DNA of 64,000 bases from Xanthomonas boreopolis (GTDB lineage Bacteria; Pseudomonadota; Gammaproteobacteria; Xanthomonadales; Xanthomonadaceae): the NCBI GenBank assembly GCA_014654535.1, contig BNBA01000020.1, forward strand, positions 1-64,000, in the 5' to 3' direction. Position numbers and translations under genes: made by a program. The notes under the pieces were generated by a model, which was not told the origin of the DNA, ran no database searches, and was given only the letters and a program-made list of their open reading frames with translations. Positions 51,634 through 60,609 of this stretch are shown piece by piece. Within the stretch, counting starts at the first letter, position 1. Each line of letters starts with the position of its first letter.

Positions 51634-54027
51634 ATGAAATTCTCCGAAAATTGGTTGCGCAGCCATGTCCCGACCAGCGCCTCGCGCGATGAACTGAGCG
51701 CGGTGTTGACCGCCATCGGCCTGGAGGTCGAAGAGGTCGCCGCGCTCGGCGAGGGCCTGCAGCAGGTGGTGGTGGCGCGCATCGTCGAGGCGGTCCGCCA
51801 TCCGGAAGCCGACCGGCTGCAGGTCTGCAAGGTCGATGCCGGGCAGGGCGAGCCGTTGCAGATCGTCTGCGGTGCGCCGAACGCGCGCGCCGGGCTGGTC
51901 GCGCCGCTGGCGCTGGTGGGCGCCCAGGTCGGCGAGCTGAAGATCAAGCCGGCCAAGCTGCGCGGCGTGGAGTCCAACGGCATGCTGTGCTCGGCCAGGG
52001 AACTGGGCCTGGACAGCGACGGGTCGGGCCTGTTCGAGTTGCCGGACGACGCGCCGGTCGGCCAGCCGCTGGCCGAGTACCTGGGGCTGCCCGACGCCAG
52101 CATCGAGATCAAGCTCACCCCGAACCGCGCCGACTGCTTCAGCGTGCGCGGCATCGCCTACGACGTGGCGGCAGCCACCGGCAGCACCGTCAATCCCTTG
52201 CAGGCCGAACCGGTGCCCGCGCAGAGCGACAGCCGCCTGGAGGTCGAACTCCAGGCGGGCGCGCGCGTGCCGCGTTTCGTCGGCCGCGCCATCGATGGCG
52301 TCGATGCCGGCCGGCCGACGCCGCTGTGGATGGCCGAGCGCCTGCGCCGGGCGGGCCTGCGCCCGATCAGTTTCCTGGTCGACGTCACCCAGTACGTGAT
52401 GCTGGAACTGGGCCAGCCGATGCATGCCTTCGACCGCGACACCTTGCAGGGTCCGGTGGTGGTGCGTCCCGCGCGCGCCGGGGAAACCGTCAAGCTGCTC
52501 GACGAGCGCACCGTCAGCCTGGACGAGGAGTTCCTCGTCGTGGCCGACAGCCAGGGCGGGGCCGGCGCACGCGCCGTCGCGCTGGGCGGCATCATGGGCG
52601 GCGCGGATACCCGTGTCACCACCGCCACCACCCGCGTTTTCCTGGAGGCGGCGCACTGGGTTCCCTCGGCGATCATCGGCCGCAGCCGCCGCCTGGGGCT
52701 GCATACCGACGCGGGGCACCGCTTCGAGCGCGGCGTGGACCCGCAGTTGCCGCGCATGGCGATCGAGTACGCCACCCGGCTGATCCTGGACGTGGCCGGC
52801 GGCGTGCCGGGGCCGGTGGTCGAGGCCGTGCGCGAGCAGGTCCTGGCCAGGCCGCAGCCGATCGGCCTGCGCCGCGCGCGCATCGCGCGCGTGCTGGGGA
52901 TCGCCATCGAGGACGCCGAGGTGGAGCGCATCCTGCGCGCCCTGGGCATGCAGGTGGCCGCCTCCGGCGATGGCTGGCAGGTGACCGCGCCGGGCCGCCG
53001 CTTCGACATCGCGATCGAGGAAGACCTGATCGAGGAACTGGCGCGCATCCACGGCTACGGGAATATCCCGACCACGCTGCCCGGGGGCGCCGCGCGCGTC
53101 GCGATGCCGACCGAGACGCGGGTGGACGAGTGGAACGCGCGCCGCCAGCTGGTCGCGCGCGACCTGCAGGAGACCATCAACTACGCCTTCGTCGATGCCG
53201 GCTTGCTCGGGCACTGGCAGCTCGAGGCCGATACCGTCCCGCTCGCCAACCCGCTGTCGGCCGAGCTGGCGGTGATGCGGCCGCAGCTGCTGCCGGGCCT
53301 GGTGGCGGCGCTGGGCCGCAATGCCGCCCGCCAGCTGGGCCGGGTGCGCCTGTTCGAGCTGGGCAAGGTGTTCTCGCGCGCGGCCGAGGCCGGTGCCGCG
53401 CCGGTGGAGCGCCTGTGCGTGGCGGCAGCGGTCTGCGGCGATGCCCAGGCCCTGCAATGGGGCGAGCCGGCGCGCAAGGTCGATTTCCACGACCTGAAGG
53501 GCGACCTGGAATCGCTGGCCGCGGCGTCCGGCGCTCAGCTCGAGTACCGCCGTTCGGACCGCCCGTTCGGCCATCCGGGCCGTTCCGCCGACGTCTACCG
53601 CGACGGCGAGCGCATCGGCTGGATCGGCCAGTTGCATCCGCGCCTGGCGCGGGCGCTGGACCTGGACATGGACGTGTTCGGTTTCGAGCTGGAGTTCGAG
53701 GCCCTGGCGCGGCGCGCGCTGCCGCGGGCGGCCGAACTGTCGCGCTATCCCTCGGTGCGCCGCGACCTGGCCTTCCTGGTGCCGGAGGCGGTGGACTGGT
53801 CCGCCCTGGAGGCCACGGTGCGCGGGGCGGTCGGGCCGCTGCTGCGCGAGGTCCAGCTGTTCGACCGCTACGTCGGCACGGGGGTCGAGCCGGGCTTCAA
53901 GAGTCTGGCTATGGGCTTGATTTTGCAGGATAACTCGCGCACTCTGACCGACCGAGACGTGGATGCCGTCGTGAACGAGGTGGTGACCGTCATCGAGCGC
54001 GAGCACCGCGCCCGGATCCGTGGTTGA
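51634..54027 (+). CDS. pheT: Phenylalanyl-tRNA synthetase beta subunit
   Basis: A 797-residue subunit. An N-terminal domain begins MKFSENWLRSHVPTSASRDE and carries the EMAP/tRNA-binding OB fold (about 40-150, HPEADRLQVCKVDAG). B3/B4 editing-type domains (about 205-380, MHAFDRDTL) and the B5 domain (about 405-475) follow. The catalytic-like core is next, and the FDX-ACB anticodon-binding domain ends the protein (about 703-797, SRYPSVRRDLAFLVPEAV). It is separated from pheS by a repeat-bearing gap of 115 bases and followed by ihfA after 21 bases. Confidence 0.98.
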   Translation: MKFSENWLRSHVPTSASRDELSAVLTAIGLEVEEVAALGEGLQQVVVARIVEAVRHPEADRLQVCKVDAGQGEPLQIVCGAPNARAGLVAPLALVGAQVGELKIKPAKLRGVESNGMLCSARELGLDSDGSGLFELPDDAPVGQPLAEYLGLPDASIEIKLTPNRADCFSVRGIAYDVAAATGSTVNPLQAEPVPAQSDSRLEVELQAGARVPRFVGRAIDGVDAGRPTPLWMAERLRRAGLRPISFLVDVTQYVMLELGQPMHAFDRDTLQGPVVVRPARAGETVKLLDERTVSLDEEFLVVADSQGGAGARAVALGGIMGGADTRVTTATTRVFLEAAHWVPSAIIGRSRRLGLHTDAGHRFERGVDPQLPRMAIEYATRLILDVAGGVPGPVVEAVREQVLARPQPIGLRRARIARVLGIAIEDAEVERILRALGMQVAASGDGWQVTAPGRRFDIAIEEDLIEELARIHGYGNIPTTLPGGAARVAMPTETRVDEWNARRQLVARDLQETINYAFVDAGLLGHWQLEADTVPLANPLSAELAVMRPQLLPGLVAALGRNAARQLGRVRLFELGKVFSRAAEAGAAPVERLCVAAAVCGDAQALQWGEPARKVDFHDLKGDLESLAAASGAQLEYRRSDRPFGHPGRSADVYRDGERIGWIGQLHPRLARALDLDMDVFGFELEFEALARRALPRAAELSRYPSVRRDLAFLVPEAVDWSALEATVRGAVGPLLREVQLFDRYVGTGVEPGFKSLAMGLILQDNSRTLTDRDVDAVVNEVVTVIEREHRARIRG

Positions 54028-54048
54028 GGCGGTAGGCTGGGGGATGTG

Positions 54049-54348
54049 ATGGCATTGACGAAAGCGGAAATGGCCGAACGGTTGTTCGACGAGGTCGGTC
54101 TGAACAAGCGCGAAGCCAAGGAGTTCGTGGACGCGTTCTTCGACGTGTTGCGCGACGCGCTGGAGCAGGGGCGGCAGGTGAAGCTGTCCGGTTTCGGCAA
54201 CTTCGACCTGCGTCGCAAGAACCAGAGGCCCGGTCGCAATCCCAAGACCGGCGAGGAGATTCCGATTTCCGCCCGCACGGTGGTCACCTTCCGTCCGGGC
54301 CAGAAGCTCAAGGAGCGGGTGGAGGCATATGCTGGATCCGGGCAGTAA
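54049..54348 (+). CDS. ihfA: Integration host factor alpha subunit
   Basis: A 99-residue DNA-bending protein: [40 protein letters not shown], then the beta-arm [14 protein letters not shown]. The alpha-type start is typical and pairs with IhfB. GTG 54046 directly before ATG 54049 is an alternative start. Its 3' end overlaps the next gene by 20 bases, so the two are probably coupled. Location after pheT is conserved in gamma-proteobacteria. Confidence 0.97.
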   Translation: MALTKAEMAERLFDEVGLNKREAKEFVDAFFDVLRDALEQGRQVKLSGFGNFDLRRKNQRPGRNPKTGEEIPISARTVVTFRPGQKLKERVEAYAGSGQ

Positions 54349-54685
54349 CCGCGAACTTCCGCCGATTCCGGCCAAGCGCTACTTCACCATCGGTGAGGTC
54401 AGCGAGCTGTGCGACGTCAAGCCGCACGTGCTGCGCTACTGGGAGACCGAGTTCCCGAGCCTGGAACCGGTCAAGCGTCGCGGAAACCGCCGCTACTACC
54501 AGCGCCACGACGTGCTGATGGTGCGCCAGATCCGCAGCCTGCTCTACGAACAGGGCTATACCATCGGCGGCGCGCGCCTGCGCCTGGAAGGCGAGGGCGC
54601 CCGCCAGGAATCCGCGCTGAGCAACCAGATCATCCGGCAGGTGCGGATGGAGCTCGAGGAAGTCCTGCAGCTGTTGCGGCGTTGA
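54329..54685 (+). CDS. MerR-family transcriptional regulator
   Basis: A 118-residue protein starting inside ihfA. The N-terminal winged helix-turn-helix is clear: [25 protein letters not shown], then [21 protein letters not shown] short C-terminal helix for dimerisation follows ([18 protein letters not shown]). There are no metal-binding cysteines or effector domain, so it is a small MerR-like regulator. The same gene follows ihfA upstream of the gum cluster in Xanthomonas. Its targets are unknown. Confidence 0.92.
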   Translation: MLDPGSNRELPPIPAKRYFTIGEVSELCDVKPHVLRYWETEFPSLEPVKRRGNRRYYQRHDVLMVRQIRSLLYEQGYTIGGARLRLEGEGARQESALSNQIIRQVRMELEEVLQLLRR

Positions 54686-54760
54686 ACGTGCCGGGCGAGC
54701 TAGGAAAAGCCTTCACAAAGCCGCTATAATCGCCAGCCCGCCGAGAAGCGGGACACCTTC

Positions 54761-54837
54761 CGGGGTATAGCGCAGCCTGGTAGCGCACCAGTCTGGGGGA
54801 CTGGTGGTCGTCGGTTCGAATCCGGCTACCCCGACCA
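54761..54837 (+). tRNA. tRNA-Pro (GGG)
   Basis: A 77-base cloverleaf: acceptor CGGGGTA/TACCCCG, anticodon stem CCAGT/ACTGG with loop CTGGGGG (GGG), T arm GTCGG/CCGGC with loop TTCGAAT, and encoded CCA. A perfect TATAAT lies at 54725-54730; the matching -35 is weak. Confidence 0.97.
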
Positions 54838-54849
54838 AACCATCGAAGC

Positions 54850-54879
54850 GGCGGCCTGCATCGTGCAGGCCGCCGTTTT
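54850..54879 (+). terminator. tRNA-Pro terminator
   Basis: An 11-bp perfect stem with a 3-base loop, 12 bases after the tRNA, followed by a short T tract interrupted by C. Confidence 0.8.
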
Positions 54880-55243
54880 CGTTTGGCGGTCGGGCGCGCA
54901 ACCGCATGCGCAGTTCTCCCGCGCGGGGGCGTCGGCTCCGCACCGATGCGCGTTCCATCGGCCGAGTTGCGCAACGCGCCCTCGCCATCGGCATGGATTG
55001 AGACATGCCGCGCACATTGCCCATGACCGGATGCGCGGCCGTCCGCGACGCGCGGATCAATGCAGCGAAGTGCGCAAAACGTCGCAGCTTCATGTGGTGA
55101 ATACGTGAATGTGTGATCGCGGTCGTTCGATGCGCACAGCTTTCGCCACGCTTTCTTCGCATGGATATTCATGCGGCGTGAAGGCCTCGGGAACGAACTT
55201 GAACCCTGCCTACAACGCGCGTCAAAAAATCGACGCGAGAGCA

Positions 55244-55271
55244 TTGCAGGACATCTTTTCTGTGCCATAGT
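55244..55271 (+). promoter_or_regulatory. Putative gum operon promoter
   Basis: TTGCAG and CATAGT separated by 16 bases, upstream of gumB. It is the best promoter-like pair in this gap. Confidence 0.5.
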
Positions 55272-55424
55272 GCGGCGCAACACGTAGCTCCGTTGTTGGT
55301 TCCGGCCGGGAGTGCCGGAATCGGAAATCCTCCGTAGACACCCGTTTCGACTGGCGCACCGGCGTCGGCCGAAGGGTGCCGGAGTTCCCGAACCCCACCC
55401 AACAAAGGCGGATAGACGCGACGC

Positions 55425-56123
55425 ATGAAGACACCGATCGGAAGACCCGGACAAGGCGCGTGCCTGGCCCTGATCTGCTCGATACTCCTGGGCGCATGCA
55501 GCACGACCTCGCACATGGCGAGCCAGCTGCCGGAGCCCGATCCGCTCGCGCTGTCTACGGTGCAGCCCGAGTACCGGTTGGCCCCTGGCGACCTGCTGCT
55601 GGTGAAGGTGTTCCAGGTCGACGACCTGGAGCGCACGGTGCGCGTGGACAACCAGGGCCACATCACGCTGCCGCTGATCGGCGAGGTGCAGGCGTCCGGC
55701 GTGGGCGTGGTGGAACTGGAGAAGCAGATCGCCGATCGCTATCGCGCGGGCTACCTGCAGGACCCGCAGGTCTCGGTCTTCGTGCAGGAAGCCAACGGGC
55801 GCCGCGTCACCGTGACCGGCGCGGTGGACGAGCCGGGCATCTATCCCGTCGTCGGTTCCAACCTCACGCTGCAGCAGGCGCTGTCGCAGGCCAAGGGCGT
55901 GAGCAGCGTGGCGAGCCGGCGCAACATCATCGTGTTCCGCACCGTGCAGGGCCAGAAGATGGTCGCGCGGTTCGACCTGACCGACATCGAGGAGGGCAAG
56001 GCGCCCGATCCGGAGATCTACGGCGGCGACATCGTGGTCGTCTATCGCTCCGACGCGCGGCTGTTGTTGCGCACCGTGCTCGAGCTGACTCCCTTCGTCA
56101 TGGTGTGGCGCGCCTACCGATGA
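55425..56123 (+). CDS. gumB: GumB, outer-membrane polysaccharide export lipoprotein (Wza-like)
   Basis: A 232-residue lipoprotein. The signal sequence ends in the lipobox LLGAC with the acylated cysteine at 25. The poly-export domain starts EYRLAPGDLLLVKVFQVDDL (about 49-68). A SLBB-type region around GRRVTVTGAVDEPGIYPVVG (about 126-145) follows, and the C-terminus EIYGGDIVVVYRSDAR is nearly that of Xanthomonas GumB. It forms the exit channel for the polymer together with GumC. It is first gene of the cluster, and its stop overlaps the gumC start (ATGA). Confidence 0.95.
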   Translation: MKTPIGRPGQGACLALICSILLGACSTTSHMASQLPEPDPLALSTVQPEYRLAPGDLLLVKVFQVDDLERTVRVDNQGHITLPLIGEVQASGVGVVELEKQIADRYRAGYLQDPQVSVFVQEANGRRVTVTGAVDEPGIYPVVGSNLTLQQALSQAKGVSSVASRRNIIVFRTVQGQKMVARFDLTDIEEGKAPDPEIYGGDIVVVYRSDARLLLRTVLELTPFVMVWRAYR

Positions 56124-57520
56124 GCATCCATCCCGAACATCGTTCCGTGCCGCATGGGCACCTGCAACCGGCGGACATGGGCCTGCGCGACTACTGGCAG
56201 GCGCTCTACGGCCAGCGCTGGCTGATCGTGCTGATCACCGTGGCGATCGTGGCGCTGGTGGCGCTGGCGACGTTCATGCTGACCCCGAGCTATCGCGCGA
56301 GCAGCACGCTGCAGATCGAGCGCGACACGCTCAACGTGGTCAACGTCGAAAGCCTGATGCCGGTGGAGTCGCCGCAGGACAAGGACTTCTACCAGACCCA
56401 GTACCAGCTGCTGCAGAGCCGCTCGCTCGCGCGCGCGGTCATCCGCGAGGCGAAGCTCGATCAGGAGCCGGCCTTCAAGCCGCTGGTCGACGAGGCCGTG
56501 GACAAGGTGCAGTCGGCCAGGCGCGAACGCGGCGGGGAACTGGTGAGCCGGCAGAGCATCGCCGAGCGCGTGCTGACCCCGGTGCTGCTGGCCGGGCTGG
56601 ACATCGAGCCGGTGCTGAACTCGCGGCTGGTCTACATCAACTTCGATTCGCCCGATCCGGCGCTGGCTGCCAAGATCGCCAACGCCTATGCGCGCGTGTT
56701 CATCGTCAGCAACCAGGAACGGCGGCTGCGCGCGTCCGCGTTCGCGACCAAGTACCTGTCCGAGCGGCTGGAGCAGTTGCGCGGCAAGGTCGAGGAGTCG
56801 GAGAAGAACCTGGTCGATTACTCGAGCCAGGAGAAGATCGTGTCCGTCGGCGAGGACAAGCCGTCGTTGCCGGCGCAGAACCTTACCGAGCTGAATGCGA
56901 TGCTCGCTTCGGCGCAGGACGCGCGGATCAAGGCGGAAGCGGCCTGGCGGCAGGCCGCGGCCGGTGACGGCATGAGCCTGCCGCAGACGATCGCCAACCC
57001 GCTGATCCAGACCCTGCGCGCCGAACAGGCCAAGATCGACGCGGAGTACCAGCAGAAGCTGGCGACCTTCAAGCCGCAGTATCCGGAGATGCAGCGGCTG
57101 CAGTCGCAGCGCGACGAGCTGCAGCGCCAGATCAACCGCGAGGTGCTGAACATCCGCGGTTCGCTCAAGGCGGCCTACGACGCCGCGAGCCGGCAGGAGC
57201 AATTGCTCGAAAGCCGGATCGCCAGCCTCAAGGGCGACGAGCTGGACCTGCAGTCGCGCAGCATCCGCTACAACATGCTCAAGCGCGAGGCCGATACCAA
57301 CCGGCAGCTCTACGATGCCTTGCTGCAGCGCTACAAGGAGATCGGCGTGGCCGGGAACATCGGCAGCAACAACGTCTCGATCGTCGACGTGGCCGACGTT
57401 CCCAGTAAGCCTTCCTCGCCGAAGTGGCCGCTGAACCTGGCGATCGGGTTCATCTTCGGCGCATTCATCGCGGTGGCGTTCGCGTTGCTCCGGTATTTCC
57501 TGCGCGAGGAACAGCGGTGA
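56120..57520 (+). CDS. gumC: GumC, polysaccharide co-polymerase (Wzz/Wzc-like, no kinase)
   Basis: A 466-residue inner-membrane protein. The first transmembrane helix lies at about 34-54 (LIVLITVAIVALVALATFML), and a large periplasmic domain with coiled coils (about 185-400) includes LSERLEQLRGKVEESEKNLV. The second helix is at about 437-457 (WPLNLAIGFIFGAFIAVAFA). There is no cytoplasmic tyrosine kinase domain. It controls chain length and links the polymerase to GumB. Its start overlaps gumB. Confidence 0.95.
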   Translation: MSIHPEHRSVPHGHLQPADMGLRDYWQALYGQRWLIVLITVAIVALVALATFMLTPSYRASSTLQIERDTLNVVNVESLMPVESPQDKDFYQTQYQLLQSRSLARAVIREAKLDQEPAFKPLVDEAVDKVQSARRERGGELVSRQSIAERVLTPVLLAGLDIEPVLNSRLVYINFDSPDPALAAKIANAYARVFIVSNQERRLRASAFATKYLSERLEQLRGKVEESEKNLVDYSSQEKIVSVGEDKPSLPAQNLTELNAMLASAQDARIKAEAAWRQAAAGDGMSLPQTIANPLIQTLRAEQAKIDAEYQQKLATFKPQYPEMQRLQSQRDELQRQINREVLNIRGSLKAAYDAASRQEQLLESRIASLKGDELDLQSRSIRYNMLKREADTNRQLYDALLQRYKEIGVAGNIGSNNVSIVDVADVPSKPSSPKWPLNLAIGFIFGAFIAVAFALLRYFLREEQR

Positions 57521-57781
57521 CGTCGATGAACGCAGCTCCGCGAGGTACAGCTTCGGTAACAGGAACTGACGATGATGAAGTGCGATCCGGCGAGAAGAGG
57601 AGGCATTCCATTACCCTGCGAGTCCGCGTGTTGAACGTTTGATCTGTTGATTGTCGAAGGGCTGTCGCATGGCCTGGGGTCGGTGTTAGGGGCGCCGCAG
57701 CGGTGTGCGACAGACGAATCGAGACCCGGTAAACCGGCGTGTCCCCCTGCATGCCGGCCGACGGGTTTGGAGGACCACCCC

Positions 57782-59236
57782 ATGCTCTTGGCAGACCTCA
57801 GTAGTGCGACCTACACGTCTTCGTCGCGACGTCTCCTCTCGAAATACTCGGCGGCGGCCGACCTGGCCCTGCGGGTGCTCGATCTCGCCGTCGTCGTCGC
57901 CTCCGGCCTGGCGGCGTACCGCGTGCTCTACGGTACCTGGGTGCCGGAGGCCGCCTATCGCGTGGCGATCGGCACCACCTTGCTGTACGCGGTGATCTGC
58001 TTCGCGGTGTTCCCGTTGTACCGGAGCTGGCGCGGTCGTGGCCTGCGCAAGGAGCTGCTGGTGCTCGGCGCGGCGTTCGCCGGCATCTTCGCGCTGTTCT
58101 CCGTGCATGCGCTCATCGTCCAGTTCGGCCAGGCCGTGTCGCGGCTCTGGATCGGGCTGTGGTTCGCCGGCGGGTTGGCCGTGCTGGTGCTGGCGCGCAC
58201 CGGCCTGCGCACGTTCCTGAACCGCCTGCGCGCGCGCGGCATGGACGTGCAACGCGTCGTCGTGGTCGGGTTGCGCCACCCGGTGCTGAAGATCCATCGC
58301 TACCTGGACCGCAACCCGTGGGTCGGCATGAACGTGGTGGGCTATTTCACCAGCCGCTACGACCTGGCGCTGCCGGAAGAGCGCTCCGCGATCCCGTGCC
58401 TCGGCGCGCCTGACGAACTGGTGGCCTATCTCGACCAGAACCGCGTGGAGCAGGTCTGGATCTCGCTGCCGCTGGGCGAGCGCGACAGGATCAAGCAGTT
58501 GCTCGAGAAGCTCGAACGCTACCCGATCAACGTCAAGCTGGTGCCGGACCTGTTCGACTTCGGCATGCTCAACCAGTCGGCCGAGCAGATCGGCACGGTG
58601 CCGGTGATCAACCTGCGCCAGGGCGGCGTGGACCGCGACAACTATTTCGTGGTGGCCAAGGCCCTGCAGGACAAGATCGTGGCGGTGCTGGCGCTGATGC
58701 TGCTGTGGCCGCTGATGCTGGCGATCGCCGTCGGCGTGAAGCTGAGCTCGCCCGGCCCGGTGTTCTTCCGCCAGCGCCGCAACGGCCTGGGCGGGCGCGA
58801 GTTCCACATGATGAAGTTCCGCTCGATGCGCGTGCATGACGACAGCGGCCCGCAGATCGTGCAGGCCACGCGCAACGACCCGCGCATCACCCGCTTCGGC
58901 GCCTTCCTGCGCAGGACCAGCCTGGACGAGCTGCCGCAGATCTTCAACGTGCTGGGCGGCAGCATGTCGATCGTCGGGCCGCGCCCGCACGCGGCCCAGC
59001 ACAATACCCATTACGAGAAGCTGATCCACCGCTACATGCAGCGCCACTACGTCAAGCCGGGCATCACCGGCTGGGCGCAGGTGAACGGCTTCCGCGGCGA
59101 GACCCCCGACCTGCGGACGATGAAGAAGCGCATCCAGTACGACCTAGACTACATCCGCCGTTGGTCGCTGTGGCTGGACATCCGCATCATCGTGCTGACC
59201 GCGGTACGCGTGCTCGGCCAGAAGAACGCCTACTGA
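57782..59236 (+). CDS. gumD: GumD, undecaprenyl-phosphate glucose-1-phosphate transferase
   Basis: A 484-residue membrane enzyme, the same length as X. campestris GumD, which starts the repeat unit by moving Glc-1-P from UDP-glucose to undecaprenyl phosphate. There are four N-terminal helices (about 25-150), a cytoplasmic nucleotide-binding-like middle (VVVVGLRHPVLKIHRYLD), a fifth helix near 300-325, and the C-terminal sugar-transferase domain with FHMMKFRSMRV, SLDELPQIFNVLGGSMSIVG, PRPHA and KPGITGWAQVNGFRG. GGAGG precedes ATG 57782. The 261-base gap after gumC contains no clear gene. Confidence 0.96.
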   Translation: MLLADLSSATYTSSSRRLLSKYSAAADLALRVLDLAVVVASGLAAYRVLYGTWVPEAAYRVAIGTTLLYAVICFAVFPLYRSWRGRGLRKELLVLGAAFAGIFALFSVHALIVQFGQAVSRLWIGLWFAGGLAVLVLARTGLRTFLNRLRARGMDVQRVVVVGLRHPVLKIHRYLDRNPWVGMNVVGYFTSRYDLALPEERSAIPCLGAPDELVAYLDQNRVEQVWISLPLGERDRIKQLLEKLERYPINVKLVPDLFDFGMLNQSAEQIGTVPVINLRQGGVDRDNYFVVAKALQDKIVAVLALMLLWPLMLAIAVGVKLSSPGPVFFRQRRNGLGGREFHMMKFRSMRVHDDSGPQIVQATRNDPRITRFGAFLRRTSLDELPQIFNVLGGSMSIVGPRPHAAQHNTHYEKLIHRYMQRHYVKPGITGWAQVNGFRGETPDLRTMKKRIQYDLDYIRRWSLWLDIRIIVLTAVRVLGQKNAY

Positions 59237-59241
59237 CGGCC

Positions 59242-60609
59242 ATGGAGAAAGGGCACCCCGCCAGCGCCCCGCCAGGACCGCCGCGACCGCCGGAAACCCC
59301 GGTGGCCGCGGCGGAGACCGCGCGGCTGGGGCGCACGCGCTGGATGAACTTCGGCATCGAGGTGCTGATGTTGCTGGCCGTGGGCTACAACATCGTGCTG
59401 GCCGTGATCAACGCGAAGGTGTTCACGGTCCGGCCGGCGATGACGTATGCCGTCGAGTTCCTGATCTACGCGGCCTGCTTCGCGATCGGGATCTGGTCGC
59501 TGGAGCGCAGGCGGCTGGCGCTGGTGGTGAGCGGGCTCGGACTGGTGGTGGCGTTGATGCTGGTGCGGTTCCTGTTCTCCTGGCAGGTGGATCCCAAGTT
59601 CTTCCGCGACGCGCTGATCGCCTTCGCCTTCCTCGTCCTGGGCGCGTCGTACCGCGGCTCCCTGCCCAAGCTGTTCCTGCGTATGACCGTGGTGGTGGCG
59701 CTGGTGGCCCTGTTCGAGCTCGCCACGCCGGACGTGTACGGGGACGTCGTCAACCCGAAGAGCTACTTCGTCAACGCCCGCGGCGCCAGCGCCGAGGGTT
59801 TCTGGAACCAGGACAGCAATCTCTACGTCAGCGCCACGCGGCCGGGCGAGCGCAACTTCCTGCCGGGTTCCAACCTGCCGCGCGCCTCTTCGGTGTTCGT
59901 CGAGCCGGTGACGATGGGCAACTACATCATCTTCTTCGCGGCGATCGTGCTGGCGTTCGCGCGCTGGTTCAAGCCGCCGGCACTGCTGTTGTCGATCGGA
60001 TTGATCGGCTTTCTGATCGTCGCCTCGGACGGACGGCTCGCCGCCGGCACCTGCGTGCTGATGCTGCTGCTGGCGCCGTTCCTGTTGCGACTCGATCAGC
60101 GCCTGGCGTTCCTGCTGTTCTTCCTGGTGCTGGCCGGAGGATGGCTGCTGGTCTGGGTCTCGGGCATCACCGCGTACGAGGACACCACGCTCGGCCGGAT
60201 CTTCTTCACCGTCGATTCCATCAACCATCTCCCGTTCGCGACGTGGATGGGATTGGATCCCGGGGCGGCGTACCGCTACTTCGACAGCGGCATCTCCTAT
60301 TTCATCGCATCGCAGTCGGTGGTCGGCGTGCTGGCGTTCCTGCTGGCCTATTCCTTCCTGCTGACGCTGCCCACGCGCGAGGGGCAACTGTTCAAGAACC
60401 TGGCGATCTTCGCCTTCGCGCTGAGCCTGCTGGTGTCCAACGGCTATTTCTCGATCAAGACATCGGCGCTGTGGTGGTTCGCCTGCGGCTGCCTGTGGCA
60501 GATGCAGGCCATGCCGGCGGCGAGCGCGATGCGGGCGGACAGGGCCGTACGCTCGCCCACGTCCATCGCCGGAGGGAAGGACCACGTTCCGGCGGGGGCG
60601 CTGCCATGA
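59242..60609 (+). CDS. gumE: GumE, polysaccharide polymerase (Wzy-like)
   Basis: A 455-residue membrane protein with about 10 hydrophobic segments and a polar, Pro-rich N-terminus. Periplasmic loops carry GFWNQDSNLYVSATRPGERN and FVEPVTMGNYIIFF, typical of GumE-like polymerases, where repeat units are joined. It lies directly after gumD (5 bases) and overlaps the acyltransferase gene by ATGA. Sequence divergence is high in this family, so the call relies on both membrane layout and synteny. Confidence 0.85.
   Translation: MEKGHPASAPPGPPRPPETPVAAAETARLGRTRWMNFGIEVLMLLAVGYNIVLAVINAKVFTVRPAMTYAVEFLIYAACFAIGIWSLERRRLALVVSGLGLVVALMLVRFLFSWQVDPKFFRDALIAFAFLVLGASYRGSLPKLFLRMTVVVALVALFELATPDVYGDVVNPKSYFVNARGASAEGFWNQDSNLYVSATRPGERNFLPGSNLPRASSVFVEPVTMGNYIIFFAAIVLAFARWFKPPALLLSIGLIGFLIVASDGRLAAGTCVLMLLLAPFLLRLDQRLAFLLFFLVLAGGWLLVWVSGITAYEDTTLGRIFFTVDSINHLPFATWMGLDPGAAYRYFDSGISYFIASQSVVGVLAFLLAYSFLLTLPTREGQLFKNLAIFAFALSLLVSNGYFSIKTSALWWFACGCLWQMQAMPAASAMRADRAVRSPTSIAGGKDHVPAGALP

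Larger units (their letters stand above)
54838..55424. promoter_or_regulatory. Intergenic region between tRNA-Pro and gumB
   Basis: 587 bases without a convincing gene. It begins with the tRNA terminator (11-bp stem 54850-54860 with 54864-54874, loop TCG, then GTTTTC). The only strong sigma-70-like promoter is TTGCAG (55244-55249), 16-base spacer, CATAGT (55266-55271), 154 bases before gumB. That leaves a long 5' leader. Single TGTGA half-sites occur, but no full Clp/CRP palindrome. Confidence 0.6.

Noticed and set aside
57521-57781. Small ORFs in the gumC-gumD gap
   Set aside because: They lack ribosome binding sites and family features, and cross one another in several frames; the gap looks non-coding.
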